A stretch of 64,000 bases of DNA from Epithemia pelagica (GCA_946965045.2 OX337238.1:3286001-3350000), one strand, 5' to 3'; counted from the first letter of the stretch, positions 29,591 through 41,384 are shown. The notes: generated by a model from the letters alone, not told the origin. A program made the numbers and translations.

Positions 29591-29773
29591 TAATAACGGT
29601 TGACACGACTATGTCGATTGCCGATATTCGTACGAGACTGGCATGGCAATTCCTTTCGTCGTACCAGTAGAACGACTCCCCTCTCGTCGGAGCGTCCCGC
29701 GACTGGCAAGCTCGAACAAGTGTTTCAACACCAGAGACCAAATGTCTACCAATCAATAGTCTATTTTGTCCAT

Positions 29774-30940
29774 CTACGAACTAGACTGGCGTTTGAGTGA
29801 CTGAATTTGTGGAACAGAGCAATCCAACAAGCGTTGGAACAACAAGGACTCCTCGTCTACGAATGCAAATCGTTTGTAACAAAGGCATCCACGACGGTAA
29901 AGGTCGGTGTCGTCCGAATCGTCCAAAATCATCTGTTCCTTGGAATCTGAGACAACGCGTACCAAGGCAGAAGGTGTGAAAGGGTCCCACGAAGAGGATC
30001 GGTATTCATCTTCCAAATACCATGATTTGTTTCGCTTCGTATCCAGAACCGTTAAAAACCAATCCGCAAACAACAAACAGTGTCCAACTCGGACCACATC
30101 CGAACTTGTGAGATTCCGAAGATTCCGATCCCCGTGCACGGTCTACGTCATGGAGGACGATAAAGTCTCTTTTGATTTCGCGGTATCCAAACAGGCTGGA
30201 TCAAAATCCAGATATTCCACTGAATGACCTTGAACCGTCGGACCTTGGCACATCCCCCCAACGACGTAGACACGATTCTGCACAACCTCCATCCCGAAGG
30301 AATGTCGCGCATGATTGAGATGCGGCCCAGGAAAGGCCACGGATGAATAAGGGGAATGCGTATCAATGATTTCCACAGAACCAATGGGGTCTTGGTAAGT
30401 GATTCCACCCGCCACAACAATATACCGGTCTTGTACCGAGACAGCGCTGGCGTGCACTCGCGGTGTGGCAAGACGGCAAGAAAACGCTTTCCATGCTGTC
30501 TTGTCGTCGTTGTCATCCGTCGAGGTCTTTGGCTGCAACAAATCTTGGATTGCGATCCTGTCGATCGTTTGTAACGGCTTGCAATGAGGATTTTTTCCAC
30601 CAATGACATAGACATGGTCACCAACCACCAAAGCTGTCAAGTATGTTCTTGGTTTTTTCATAGATGGCCCGTCTCTCCAGCTTTGGGTTTCATCCTCCCA
30701 AATATGAACCGAAGATACGGTCGAGCGTCCCTCGCGACCACCCACTACCACAATCGTTGGTTCTTGGGACTTTTCGGGATGATGAAAGAGAACCGAGGAA
30801 TACCCATATCGTTCGTCATTCAACAGTGAAGGCCATTGCTGTTCTTGGTTGACACAAGTTGGTCGCCGCAGACCAATGTCGTACTCGTTGCTATTCAAGA
30901 AGACCAGTCCTGACAAACGCACGTCTCTCTGCCAAATCAT
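29774..30940 (-). pseudogene. Kelch gene K4 with a single nonsense codon
   Basis: The start is MIWQRDVRLSGLVFL (ATG 30940). The frame runs through the blades IVVVGG, YVIGG, IVVAGG and YVVGG to SSSMT, where paralogs have Trp: TGG has become TAG (30145-30143). The same frame then continues without other damage as HGDRNLRNLTSSDVV to the tail PQIQSLKRQ at 29774. The conceptual length is 388 residues. The single G-to-A change suggests very recent inactivation, a segregating allele, stop readthrough, or a sequencing error. Confidence 0.85.
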
Positions 30941-31099
30941 GTTGAGGGAAAAATTGTGGGGATGATCGAATGTTGGTGATGGATTTTCGTTCAATCCAAT
31001 CCGATGCGGTTTGTATTCCTGTTGCGTGCGGTCTGCCAAGGTTTCGTCTCACTCGATTTAAAGGATAGGCAGCATTCGAGAGTTCTTCAGGCTATTGAG

Positions 31100-31240
31100 G
31101 AAAGGACCGGCAGGTTTGACAGGTGCGTTTGTGGAAACGCATCCCCGTTCGGATTGTTACACGGCGCACGATTCTTCTCGTACGAGAGGATGGCACAACC
31201 ATTCACGCGGCGCTCGGTCGTGTGCACGGGCCGAGACTGG
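31100..31240 (-). promoter_or_regulatory. Conserved 5' flank of K4
   Basis: GGAAACGCATCCCC, ACGGCGCACGATTCTTCTCG and TGGCACAACC match the K2 and K5 flanks in order and spacing. Confidence 0.45.
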
Positions 31241-31269
31241 ATTGGCGGAGGAAAAAGAGGTGCATCGAA

Positions 31270-31690
31270 GTGACCTTCTTTGAAAACTGCGCTCCAAACG
31301 TTCCAGTCATTGCGCCTTGCCAACCTGGGACAGTCGAAACTGGAATGGACTGGGTGGTAGTTTGGAACTCTATCTGTCCTGTTCCCAGATGAATGACAGC
31401 CGAATTGGGATCAAGTCTTCAAATCAAGAGTGTGTTGTTGTGCTTGATCCGAGACGCAATGAGTTTCGGGAAGGAGATTTCAAAATGTGACAATCGCCAA
31501 CCCAGCGAACAGGTCGGCAGGCGCGCAGGACCAGTCCCATTGGTCGCGGATGTACTCTCCAATCGCGGGTTTAGGTTCCTCTTCCGAACCACAACCACAA
31601 GGCAACAACAATGAACCATTGCAACCGGACAAGGATGCTCTCTTGCAATGGACGTCGTACCAGTGGAACGACTCACGCCGCAGTCGATAA
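31270..31690. repeat. Short spacer between K4 and K5, third copy of the spacer end
   Basis: No gene. The portion around 31485-31600 (ACAATCGCCAACCC, GGCGCGCAGGACCA, TTCCTCTTCCGAACC) corresponds to the ends of the long spacers at 16540-16660 and 35140-35250, so the spacer is truncated here. Confidence 0.55.
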
Positions 31691-31911
31691 TCGTAGTAGA
31701 TGGGAAACGACGGAACCTCTTTGTTGGATCTGGTACAAACGGAACGGAACCATGGAAATACTACATGAGTGAGCCGTTCCACCCATACGCATTTGATGGG
31801 CTGTGTCTCGATGGCCTTGTTGCTTCATTAGTCCATTTTCTGCGTCAAACAGTCAAGACTGACAAGCTCCAACAAGTGTCTGAACAAAAGTCAACGTATT
31901 TCTACCAATCA

Positions 31912-33105
31912 TTAGTCTTTTGTGTACATGAAAAGAGCCTGGTGTTTAAGTGACTGGATTTGTCGACCAGAGCAATCCAACAAGCGTTTGAACAACAAGG
32001 ACTCCTTGTCCGCCAATTCAAGCTGTTTGAAGACAAGTCTCTTACCAAGAGTACGGGTGTCGATATAAGACTCAAAACCAGTAACTCCCTTGGAAAGAGC
32101 AACCATGCGTACGATACCAGAATGCGAGGAATAGCAACGGTCCCACCGAAAGGTTGGTGTTGATCCGAATTTCCATGATTTATTTCGCTTCATATCCAGA
32201 ACCAAGTGTGTATCAACAAACAACAAACAGGATCCAACTCGGACCACCCCTTCAGAACTTTTGAGGTCCTGAAGATTCCGATCCCCGTGCACGGTCCACG
32301 ACATCCAGGTCGATAAAACAGCTCTAGATTTGACGCCGTGGCTTGCAGCATCCACATAATGTGGATCAAAATCTAGATATTCCACCGAACTTCCTTGAAC
32401 ACTCCGATGTCCATGCTTCCCCGCAACCACGTAGACACGATTCTGTACAACTTCCATCTCGAAGGAATGTCGTGGGTGATTGAGATTAGGTCCAGCAAAG
32501 GCAACAGATGAACTAGGGGAATGTGTATCAATGATTTCCACAGAACCAATGGGGGCTGAGTGAATGGTTCCACCCGCCACAACAATATACCGGTCGTGTA
32601 CTGAGACAGCGTTGGCGTGCACACGCGGTGTGGCAAGACAACAAGGAAACGCTTTCCATTTCTTGTTGTCAGTCGAGGTCCCTGAATGCAACAGATCCTG
32701 GATCGCGATCCTGTCGATCGTTTTTAACGGCTTGAAATCAGAATTGTATCCACCGATCACGTACACATGCTCACCAGCCACCACCGCTGTCAAGTGTGCT
32801 CTCGCTTTTAGCATAGATGGCCCTTCTCTCCAGCTTGTGTTTTCGGCATTCCAAAGATAAACCGAAGGTACGGTCTCATATGCGATCGAGCGTTTTTCGC
32901 GGCCTCCCAATACTACAATTGTTTCTTCTTGGGGCTTCTCGGGATGATGAACGACAACCGAGGAATGTCCATGTTTTCTATCATTCAACAAAGAAGGCCA
33001 TTCTTGTTCTTTTTCAACCCAGTGCGGATTTTGAAAACCGATCTCGTTGCCGTCGCTATTCAAGAAGACGAGTCCTGACAATCGCGCTTCTCTCTGCCAA
33101 ATCAT
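31912..33105 (-). CDS. Kelch-repeat protein K5 (intact)
   Basis: 397 residues from ATG 33105 (MIWQREARLSGLVFL). The frame is open further upstream but only from a TTG. Blades are IVVLGG, YVIGG, IVVAGG and a modified YVVAGK where K2 has YVVGGE, so the glycine pair is lost in that blade. The family LDMKRNKSWKF block and LADKESLLFKRLL/RQIQSL tail are present. No internal damage. With K2 it is the best candidate for a working minus-strand member. Confidence 0.87.
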   Translation of the reverse strand: MIWQREARLSGLVFLNSDGNEIGFQNPHWVEKEQEWPSLLNDRKHGHSSVVVHHPEKPQEETIVVLGGREKRSIAYETVPSVYLWNAENTSWREGPSMLKARAHLTAVVAGEHVYVIGGYNSDFKPLKTIDRIAIQDLLHSGTSTDNKKWKAFPCCLATPRVHANAVSVHDRYIVVAGGTIHSAPIGSVEIIDTHSPSSSVAFAGPNLNHPRHSFEMEVVQNRVYVVAGKHGHRSVQGSSVEYLDFDPHYVDAASHGVKSRAVLSTWMSWTVHGDRNLQDLKSSEGVVRVGSCLLFVDTHLVLDMKRNKSWKFGSTPTFRWDRCYSSHSGIVRMVALSKGVTGFESYIDTRTLGKRLVFKQLELADKESLLFKRLLDCSGRQIQSLKHQALFMYTKD

Positions 33106-33214
33106 GTTTGGGGAAAAATTGTGGCGATCATCTGAAATGATGTTGATTGATTTGTGTCCAGTCCAATCCAATCCGTGTCATCTGGTTTTTCTGTTGTCCC
33201 ACTGCACGGTCTGG

Positions 33215-33360
33215 CACGACTCGAACGGTTTGAAGCTGGGTTTTTGGAAACGCGAAATTTCCACGGCGCACGATTCTTCTCGCAACAGATGCACAACCGT
33301 TCGCGCAGCACTTGGTCATGCGCACGGAGCGAACCAGTCAAAGGAGGTGCAGATGATTCC
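33215..33360 (-). promoter_or_regulatory. Conserved 5' flank of K5
   Basis: CGAACGGTTTGAAG, ACGGCGCACGATTCTTCTCG, AGATGCACAACCG and GCGCACGGAGCGAACC lie 110-240 bp upstream of the start, matching the K2 and K4 flanks. Confidence 0.45.
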
Positions 33361-33452
33361 AAGAACGCTCCGTGGTTTGTGGCCGCGAGGAGAATGGCAA
33401 GAACTTCAAGGCCGCTGAACACGACACAGGCGTTTCGCCGGACGACTCGCTC

Positions 33453-33725
33453 GCCGCATTTCATGCCTGTAGGAGACGGGAACAGCCGGAACCCTCTCCA
33501 TTCGTCGCAACAGTGAAAGCAACTCCCCCTCGAAAGAACGTCACGCCAGAGATTCCATGATCGTAGAAGTCAAGGTTATTGGCGTTCTTGAGTAGCGTTC
33601 CGACGCCGCATTTCATGCCAATAAACGATGGGAACAGATGGAACCCTCTCCATTCGTCGCAACAGTGAAAGCAATTCCCCCTCGAAAGAACGTCACGCCG
33701 GAGATTCCATGATCGTACAAGTCAA
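33453..33725. repeat. Tandem direct repeat, period about 152 bp
   Basis: Two copies of a roughly 120-bp unit (from about 33453 and 33605) share GCCGCATTTCATGCC, AACCCTCTCCATTCGTCGCA and CCCCTCGAAAGAACGTCACG with a few substitutions. Non-coding. Confidence 0.85.
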
Positions 33726-34059
33726 CGAGACCGTGAGAAAGCACCACACACGGGCGTTCTTGAATATGGCGGCATCCTTCGACGCCATTCTCCCAACCGA
33801 ACCATGGCCATTCCTGTATCGGCCGTTCCCCTCCTATTTTTCTATAGTGGTCCAAGCGGGATTGCACAACAAGTCGTCGTTGGTTCCCCATTTCGATTGT
33901 CCTGGCGAATCATGTGGATCGAGAGGAGGATCCAGACATGATTTGTTCCATTGACAATCTTGTTTGGGAGTGTGTCGATTGGAGACGTGTGTCCTCTCGC
34001 ATATCATCAAGTCGTTTTTCACCACAATCAAAATTTCACCACAATCAAAAAGTCGAAGC

Positions 34060-35260
34060 ATGAGCATGGCATGACGTTGCAGGGGCCGTTCCGGAAGATG
34101 ATTCGTACTGGACGCGCTCCAGTATTTGGTTTGGTTGGGTGCCTATTCTTTCCCAACAGCGGAATGCGCCCGCATGGCAGAAACGGGAGCGGAGTGAGGC
34201 TGGTGGACCTTCACTCCCTCAGATGGTGTCGTCCTCGTATATTTGGGTTCCCCCCAACCAACATCACGACAGCCAAAGCACGACAGGCTCCAAAAGATTT
34301 ATTTGTTCCGTGCTCCAGCAGTGGTTTGGTTGGATGCGGGTCGTTGTTTCCCCGCAAAAAAGGGAAGAGGGACACACCAGAACCAGCCAGAAAATGAACT
34401 CGACATCATTTGCTCGCTCCAAGACGTTACCGCCTGTAGTGTTTGGTTTCTTCTTCTCCACGAAACCATTCTTGTTTCATCGCACCACCGCCATTGATTT
34501 GAGCCTCTACGTGGCTACTCCCAAGATTTCACCGCTCGTGCCTTGGTGCCACGAAGAAGAACAGTGCCGGTTCTAACGCCTGCAGTGCTGTTTGATTTCT
34601 GAGTTTCTCCAGGAACCGCAATCCGGCCTGTGACTGCTCCTTTTATTGTTCGTCGCACTGTCTCATTGCTGTGAGACTTTGTCACTCGATGCAAGCCAAC
34701 CAGAACGGATTCACGCCAAACGTGCCAGTTGTGTGTTCTAAACAGTGACGGTCGCAAAAACTCGATGGACTGGTGTGGTCGGTATTGTTTTTGCATGTCC
34801 TATTCCCAGCTGGATGTCAGCAGCCATGGGAGCAGCAGGGACGTCGTCTCACACTAGGAATGAGAGTTCTTTTCTTCTAGGTGGTTGTTGCTCCAGTGAC
34901 TACTCCACCTCCTGTGCCCTGTGCCACAGTATGGAGAAGAACTTTTGTTGTGTGTGTGTCCTGAGTGTTTTGGTTTCTTCTTGTCTGGAACGGAGGCATT
35001 CCTCCCAATCATGCTGTTATCTATTGCTTGCGAGGAACGCCACACGGAAAGGATTGTGGAACAGGAAGAGTCTTGTGTGTTCTCGAGGCGAGACTCCATG
35101 CCTCCTTGTGCGCAAACTCTGGGCTTGCTATGTTTCAAAATAATGTGGCACTCGCCAACCCAAAAATCATGGGTCGCCGGGCGCGCGGGACCAAGACAGG
35201 GGTTGGAGTATGCGGTCGCGGTTGTAGGTGTTTCTTCCGAATCGCACCAAACAGCGAGGT
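34060..35260. repeat. Duplicated non-coding spacer, copy 2
   Basis: Diverged partner of 15300-16675 in the same orientation. No gene is supported here; the many short frames are unconserved between the two copies. Confidence 0.6.
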
Positions 35261-35551
35261 TCGGAATCGCTCATGGTACACAAACTTCACAGTCAGTGCA
35301 TGCCGATGGCAAACAATGAGAAGACTGGTGGTAAACAACGAGACGAGCGACGGTCCCCAAACGCGAAGAGTCACCATTCAACCCGAAGAGCCCAAGGTAT
35401 CTTCACACCAACGGTCCATTGGGCAATCGAACGCAAAAAATTGACGGTTTGGAATTGCCATTGAATTCATTGAGTGCCAACGTACCTCGTTGGTTGGCCG
35501 GCAAGTCTCCCTCCATCACCACATTATTTGTTGGAGCCATTTTCCTCTCTC

Positions 35552-36997
35552 ATGATCAACAACAACAACATGTCGTCGTCGTCGTCGTCTCCTCGAAGTC
35601 TCTTGAAAAAGAAACCCAAACAACCCTTCATGACCCAACCACAACAAGAAGCAGCACCAGAAGCACCAGTTAGCAAGAAGAAACTGGAGCGATTTCGCAA
35701 AACCTCCAAGTCGTCGAGCAGCAGCAGCAGCAGCAAGACCACCGCTCCATCCTCCTCCCCACCCCAACGCACCCATGTTCCGACTTCGACGGAATTGACG
35801 CACACGATCCAACAATTGGTGGCGCAGCATCCTTCCGCCACGACGTGGTCGTCGAGTCAAATTGCCGCCTTGCACACCACCTTGTTGCACCAGCATCCGA
35901 CTTGGATGGTTCCGGAACGTCGGACGACCAAATTTGTCAAGCGTGTGCAACAAACGTCGGGGGCGGGCGTCACAGTGAATGGAGGGACCACCGAGGATGC
36001 TTCCGTCACGAGCCGGAACAGTTTCTTGTCGTTTCGACGACGCCAGAGTCGCCGACAATCCAGTCCGGCATTGTTGCCAAACGACGACGATACGGCTTCG
36101 GTGCGGTCCTCGGCGTCCTTGCGGTCGCGACGATCCTTGCGTCGTCTGTTTTCGTCGCGCCGTACGAGTCTCCAACACACTAGCTCCTCCTCCTCGAAAC
36201 CAGCCGTGGCACCCATTCCCGAACAGCCACGGACCGAAACGACCCAACAAGTTCCTCCATCTCTCGCAGTAGTACCCCAAGAGAAGGAGGAAGAACCAAT
36301 CGTTGCCCAACAAGAAGAAGAACAAGAAGAACAAGAACGCAAGGACGACGACAAGACCCATGAGGCAACCGTCGTATTCGTGGAACCGACCGTCCCGGCG
36401 GAGGAGGAGCCATCACAAGCACCATCCCCGAAACCAGTAGTGAAGGAAGAAACCACCACTACCATGACCTTGCCATTGCTCTTGTCTCCGGAAACAACAG
36501 ACCACCCATCCGAGAATGACGACAAGGAGGAAGACAACGACACGTCCAACCAGGTTGTGATCTTGTTGCCTCCATCAACAACCACAACGCCCTGGATCCC
36601 CCACCCGACCACCACCCTGCTCTTGTTGCCTCCCCCACCACCTCCCAAAAACAAGACCAGCACCGACCCGCAAGACAAGACGGTACAAGACAATCATGAT
36701 GATACAACGGCCACGCATACCACGGAAGATGGAACCCACGATTCCACCACGGTCCACGAAGACTCGACCCACGAAGAAACGCCTCCAGACACGGTTGACA
36801 ACCACAACAAGATCTCGACGAATCGGTGCGTTCCAATGTACGTATCGTCCTCGTCCGACGTGTCGTCCTCGAGCAATGACGATAGCCACACGAGGATGAG
36901 GGTGGCCGATTGGTACCAGACGGCGACAGTGATTGTGACGGTGGCCGTTGTGACGGCCTGTTCCCTGGGATTGGCCGCTCGTCGAGGTGGCAAATAA
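35552..36997 (+). CDS. Gene A: low-complexity protein with family module and C-terminal membrane anchor
   Basis: 481 residues from ATG 35552 (MINNNNMSSSSSS); the frame is open upstream but only from GTG. A Ser-rich basic head is followed, at about residues 73-130, by the module shared with genes B and C: STELTHTIQQLVAQHP, then QIAALHTTLLHQHPTW and PERRTTKFVKR. Next is an arginine-rich SLRRLFSSRR patch, a long acidic/Pro/Thr-rich region, and a single hydrophobic segment at the very end (VIVTVAVVTACSLGLAARR), consistent with a tail anchor. No intron interrupts the module, unlike B and C. Function unknown. Confidence 0.7.
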   Translation: MINNNNMSSSSSSPRSLLKKKPKQPFMTQPQQEAAPEAPVSKKKLERFRKTSKSSSSSSSSKTTAPSSSPPQRTHVPTSTELTHTIQQLVAQHPSATTWSSSQIAALHTTLLHQHPTWMVPERRTTKFVKRVQQTSGAGVTVNGGTTEDASVTSRNSFLSFRRRQSRRQSSPALLPNDDDTASVRSSASLRSRRSLRRLFSSRRTSLQHTSSSSSKPAVAPIPEQPRTETTQQVPPSLAVVPQEKEEEPIVAQQEEEQEEQERKDDDKTHEATVVFVEPTVPAEEEPSQAPSPKPVVKEETTTTMTLPLLLSPETTDHPSENDDKEEDNDTSNQVVILLPPSTTTTPWIPHPTTTLLLLPPPPPPKNKTSTDPQDKTVQDNHDDTTATHTTEDGTHDSTTVHEDSTHEETPPDTVDNHNKISTNRCVPMYVSSSSDVSSSSNDDSHTRMRVADWYQTATVIVTVAVVTACSLGLAARRGGK

Positions 36998-37735
36998 ATA
37001 GAAGAAGCAAGAACACAAGAATCATCCCCACCAAACGCTACTACCATTCAGGAGATTGTGGTTGTGCGGCTGATGCAATAGAAAAAAAGAAAGCCAGACG
37101 ACAACACCACCAACAACAATAACGACTTGGCGTTTGGCAGAATCATCCCATTAGAGAGAGAACCACCAACCGAACCAGAACCACCACCAGATTTTGAAAA
37201 AGGGGGCAACATCCTATGCGATAAAAAAAGAAGCAGGCCCTGCTGCCCCCCCCCCCCACCCCCCACTTTATACGAATCCTCTACCCTCCATACAAAACAC
37301 ACTTCTGTTCCAAACGACCCGTACCGACCGAACATGAAAGAGAATCGGGACGTGTCATCCTGGACGATCCTTGGAACTTAAGCGCAAAAATCATACTAAA
37401 AACCTTGAGCACCCTATGCAATGCTATATATGGTAGTGGTGGAAACATCCAAGAGACGAGACGCCACAAATCCAACGGAAGGTAGGTCGAACTGTCTACT
37501 ACTCAACAAGATCCATCCGACCGTGGTTTTCCGGTTGGAGATGGACACTGGAATTCGTGTGACTGTTTGTCCAGTGTGCAAAAAGAGACACTCTTTTGTT
37601 CTGGGAATCCACGCAAGGAAGAAAACCTATGAAACGAACCACCACAAGAGTTCGCCGGGATGAATTTGCTCCCACGCGTGCGTGAAAAGGCTCACTATAA
37701 ATTTCCATGGTTCGGGGGCACTAACAATAGGCCTT
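36998..37735. other. Intergenic region 3' of gene A
   Basis: No gene seen. It contains a C-rich tract (C12, A, C6) at 37246-37264 and approaches the Kelch fragment K6. Confidence 0.5.
37246..37264. repeat. C-rich homopolymer tract
   Basis: Twelve C, one A, six C. The opposite strand is a G-run that could slip or form non-B structure. Confidence 0.85.
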
Positions 37736-37842
37736 TTTTATGGAAACGACTTGGATTGGTGGACAAACACACTCTGCTATTCAAACGCATGTTGGAACTC
37801 TCCGATATGCAAATTCAGTCCCTTGTTCCTCGTCAGTTTTAA
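37736..37842 (+). pseudogene. Kelch fragment K6 (C-terminal remnant)
   Basis: Only the family tail remains: WKRLGLVDKHTLLFKRML followed by SDMQIQSLVPRQF, nearly identical to the end of K3. No upstream Kelch blade sequence is found, so this is a duplicated 3' end. It faces gene B tail-to-tail, as K3 faces the gene B fragment at 27172. Confidence 0.85.
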
Positions 37843-38156
37843 GAAATCCTACTGACGCACACAAGATAAAAACAATCTCTGTCCCGGTTCAAACGAGCAA
37901 GTAATATTTGAGGAGGCACTTGTTCTCTATAGCCAATGTCATGACAAATTGAAACAAAGCATTGTGATATGTTCCAATGTTCGTAGATTACCATCGAAAA
38001 TACCATTGTTGTTGTATACTCAATCACAAGGAACAAAGGGGCAAAACGCACTTCATGTGCTATCAATCGAAAACTGGTTCTCTAGAGTATGTAACTATCG
38101 ATAAAGAACAAAGTATGTTGATGCGTTGGCCCGACAATGTCGCCAGTATGGTTTTC
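37843..38156. repeat. Intergenic region duplicated (inverted) at 27460-27747
   Basis: Non-coding sequence between the K6 remnant and the gene B stop. Its reverse complement recurs between the gene B fragment and K3. Confidence 0.65.
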
Positions 38157-41100
38157 TTACAAAATGATGCATCCTTGACACACTACCAATTCTTTGGGAC
38201 AGTGATCACTCTTGTCCAGTTCGCCGTTGTAGTGACCGCGTTGGTCCAAGACTGTATCAATTGCCGCATAGACATCAACTTCCGTGGGATCGGCCGCTAC
38301 TACTGCCACACTGCGATCGGTTGCAGCAACAGGCGGTTCATCGTTTGGCGTTTCCACACCCGTGTCGTGAAAGGAATCAAAGAGTTGAAGGCCGGCCTTG
38401 AGTTGCACGTTGGCAACCGGTGTCTCGGGATGACCGTTCTCGTCGCCCATGGTGACATCGTCCTGTGTTGTGTGCAATTCATCAAAGAGTTTGAGACCAC
38501 TGGCCAATTCTTCGTCGTGCTCCGTTTCTTCCGCAACGAGTTCCGTTTCTTGCGTTGCATCTTTTTGTGGAGCTGGTGCAGCCAAATCTTCCTCTTTTTC
38601 TTGTTCCTCTTCAGCGGCAGCAACAACGGCCGCCACCACTTCGCTGCTGACTCGGCGCCCCATGGTGGCCAGGGATTCCTGGTCCACACCTGTATCGTGA
38701 CTTTCCATTTCTTGCGCTTGCAATTCTTCAAAAAGACCCAAGCTACGTTCCAAGACAATGCCCGTTTCACTCTCATCCAGGGCCGCAGCTTGCCCGTCCG
38801 ATGACGGCTCCACAATTTCGGGTTCCGCAATAACAACTGGTTCGAGGTTGTCGTCTGCTTCGTCCTCTACAATCGACATGGTTGTTTCCACTATTTCTCC
38901 TTCTTCGTTTACGTCCCAATCGAGATCCTGCACATCGCTGTTGTTGTTTTTGTCGTTCTCTACGGCATCTGTTGACATGGGTTCTTCCTCCTGCATCGTC
39001 TCATCGACCTTTGGTTCGACAATGGTTTCATTGTGAGTCTCCTCCTCACTGACTGGCTGGACTTCGTCAATGACCATGGTCGGTTCCGCTGTCGATTCGT
39101 CCACAGGGACCGGTGATTCTCGTTCCAGAACTCCAACCACAAAACCAGTGCCTTCATCAACGGAAAGATCGGGAATTTCTTCCATGGATTCGTCCACGGC
39201 TGGAGCTGGAGTCGGATAGGCCAATGCCATGTCATCCACGGCTGGAGCTGGTGTCGGAGACGCCAACGCCATGTCAAGTTCCTGGAAAGTCGGCCGTTCC
39301 GGCTCCTTGTCGTCATTGTCGTCGTCCTCGTCGAGCGAAGTGGCCACTGAAGCCGAAGTGGCATCGTCTCCCATCAAATAGGGATGCTCGTCCTCTTCGT
39401 CGTCCTCCTCGAATTCTCCCGTTTCATTGTAAAACAATTCTTCGGCGTCGTCCTCGTCCGTGTCCAATCGAAGAATCGGGGACGTAGAGGCGGGTTGTTC
39501 GGCCCCATCCATGACTGCTGCCGTCGTCGTCGTGTTGGTTTCTTCCACTTTTGGAACGACTGGTTCGGGTTCCTCCTCGTCGACAACGACTGGTTCCGGT
39601 TCCTCATCGTCGACAACTGCTGGTTCCGGTTCCTCCTGTTCCACAACGACTGGTTCCGGTTCTGGGGCGGCCACGAATGGCTCGGTCACGACCGGCTCGA
39701 CAACCTCATTTTGATTGAGTTCCACGGGTTCGGGTTCCACCATGACGGCGTCTGCGGATTCCGAAACGACTGGAGTGACTGGTTCTTCTTCCTCCTTCAC
39801 CACAATGGGCTCGATCGGCTCCGAGGTCGCTGTCTCCATCACTGCAACTGGCTGTTCCTCCTCTTTGGTGGGTAACGTATCCTCCACCACATCAGTCACT
39901 GGTTCTTCCATCAAAGACACGGGTTCCTCCTCTACAAGAGTCTTGGCTTCGTCCGTCGTCGTTGGTTCCTCCATCACTGCAATAGGTTTCTCCTCTTCGG
40001 TGGTGGTTTCGACTGTTTCCTCCTCCTCCAACACCACTGGGGCGGACACAGGTTGTTCCACGGCAGTCGTCGTCGTCGTCGTCGTTGGTTCCTCGACGAC
40101 TGCAGCAGTAGTAGCAGGTGGATCGTGGAAGGTCTCCAATTCAGGCTCGTCCGTTGTTGTGTCTGCAGCAATAGCTGGTTCGGATTGTGCCGGTGGTTCT
40201 GCGACGTCAAGTGTGGTTTGTGGTTCGGATGGCACTGGTGCATCTTCTGTCGTGGTGGTTGTGGTGGTGGTGGGTTCTTGTTCTTCTTCGACTGCTCCTG
40301 CTTCGTCTTGTTGTTGTGATGGTTGCTTTTGAGGTGTGTCCACCACTACTACATTATTTGTCGTGGTATCCTCGGGAAAGAGGAGCAATCGTTCCGGTCG
40401 ATCGTCGGCATGATCCGACATGGGCGATGTCGGCAACAAACTTCCGGCCGGAGTGGAGTGCAAGAGAGCATCATTGCCGGGTTGCAAGGGTTCATTGCTA
40501 GTGTTGAGGTTGTTGTTGGATTTGCTTTTATTCTTGCGTCGCGAAAACAAGCGGCGGAGCGATCCCTTGGACGAGACGGATCCGGCATAATCGGGCGTGT
40601 CGTGGTTGTTCTTTTTGCCAAAGGGCGAAAAGCGCAAACTTCGTTTGCTGGCCGTACTGGCCCGGGATCGGGCCGACGCATAGGTCGACGACGATTGAAC
40701 CGAGGAATCGTCGGCCTCCGGCAGGGCCGTGGTATGCGGCGTGTGAAAATACGGACTGCTAGTATTGGCCGGATGGCGAGGCGACTGTTGCCGCTTGACA
40801 AATTTGAGGGTGCGACGTTCGGGAACATTCCACGTGACATGGTCTTGCATCAAGACGGCGTGGATTTGCTTGCCGGGGAGTTCCTATCGAAAAGTATAAG
40901 TATATGTAGATAGAGATTGAAGCGAGGATTGGAAAAGGTTGTATCGAAAGGACAGGGTCAAGGCAGAGAGAGAGAATAGGACAAACAAAGAAAGAAAGAG
41001 AGAGAAAGAGAGAGAAAGAGCCAAACAACAACAAAAAGCGCTTTCAGCGTGAGACGGACGACTCGTTCGATACTCTATCTAAAATGAAGCAAGCAAACAA

Positions 41101-41384
41101 ACAAAGCAAGCAAAACAAAGCAAGCAACGTACCGGTGATTGCGCCAAGACGGATTGAATGCCTTGATTCAATTCTTCGGTGGTGGGATTGTACGACCGAG
41201 GAGGAGGTGTCGTCGTAGTAGTGTTGTTGTTGTTGGTGATGGTAGTATCCTCCTTGGTGGCCGATTTGTTGGCCTCATTCTGCTTGTCCTTGCGCTTGTT
41301 GGGCGTCCAAGCGGCTCGCATCCTCATTCTGCTATTGGGTTTGGTGGATTCTCCGCTATTGTTGTTGCGACTCGCCGTTCTCAT
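38157..41384 (-). CDS. Gene B: large acidic low-complexity protein, two exons
   Basis: Exon 1 is 41384-41133 (84 residues, MRTASRNNNS); a 249-bp intron spans 41132-40884 (GTACGT donor, CGATAG acceptor, pyrimidine-rich); exon 2 is 40883-38157. Splicing in phase 0 gives about 992 residues and rejoins the family module: TTEELNQGIQSVLAQSP plus ELPGKQIHAVLMQ and PERRTLKFVKR. A basic GSLRRLFSRRK patch follows, then hundreds of residues of Glu/Val/Pro-rich repeats (EPVV, EEPV) with no membrane helix. The C-terminus contains two related LKLFDEL / LQLFDSF motifs and recurs as an inverted fragment at 27172. Function unknown; a disordered scaffold or regulatory protein is an inference. Confidence 0.75.
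40966..41018. repeat. (AG)-rich simple sequence in the gene B intron
   Basis: AGAG/AAAG repeats on the plus strand, giving a pyrimidine-rich stretch within the sense-strand intron. Confidence 0.7.

Noticed and set aside
33453-33725. Possible CRISPR-like repeats
   Set aside because: Only two long, near-complete tandem units with no short spacer pattern, in a eukaryotic context.
35516-36693. Long antisense frames over gene A
   Set aside because: They mirror the low-complexity Ser/Thr/Glu codons of gene A and show no domain or paralog conservation.
39384-40332. Ser/Thr/Gly-rich and Phe-rich plus-strand frames opposite gene B
   Set aside because: Antisense shadows of the Glu/Val/Pro repeats of gene B exon 2.
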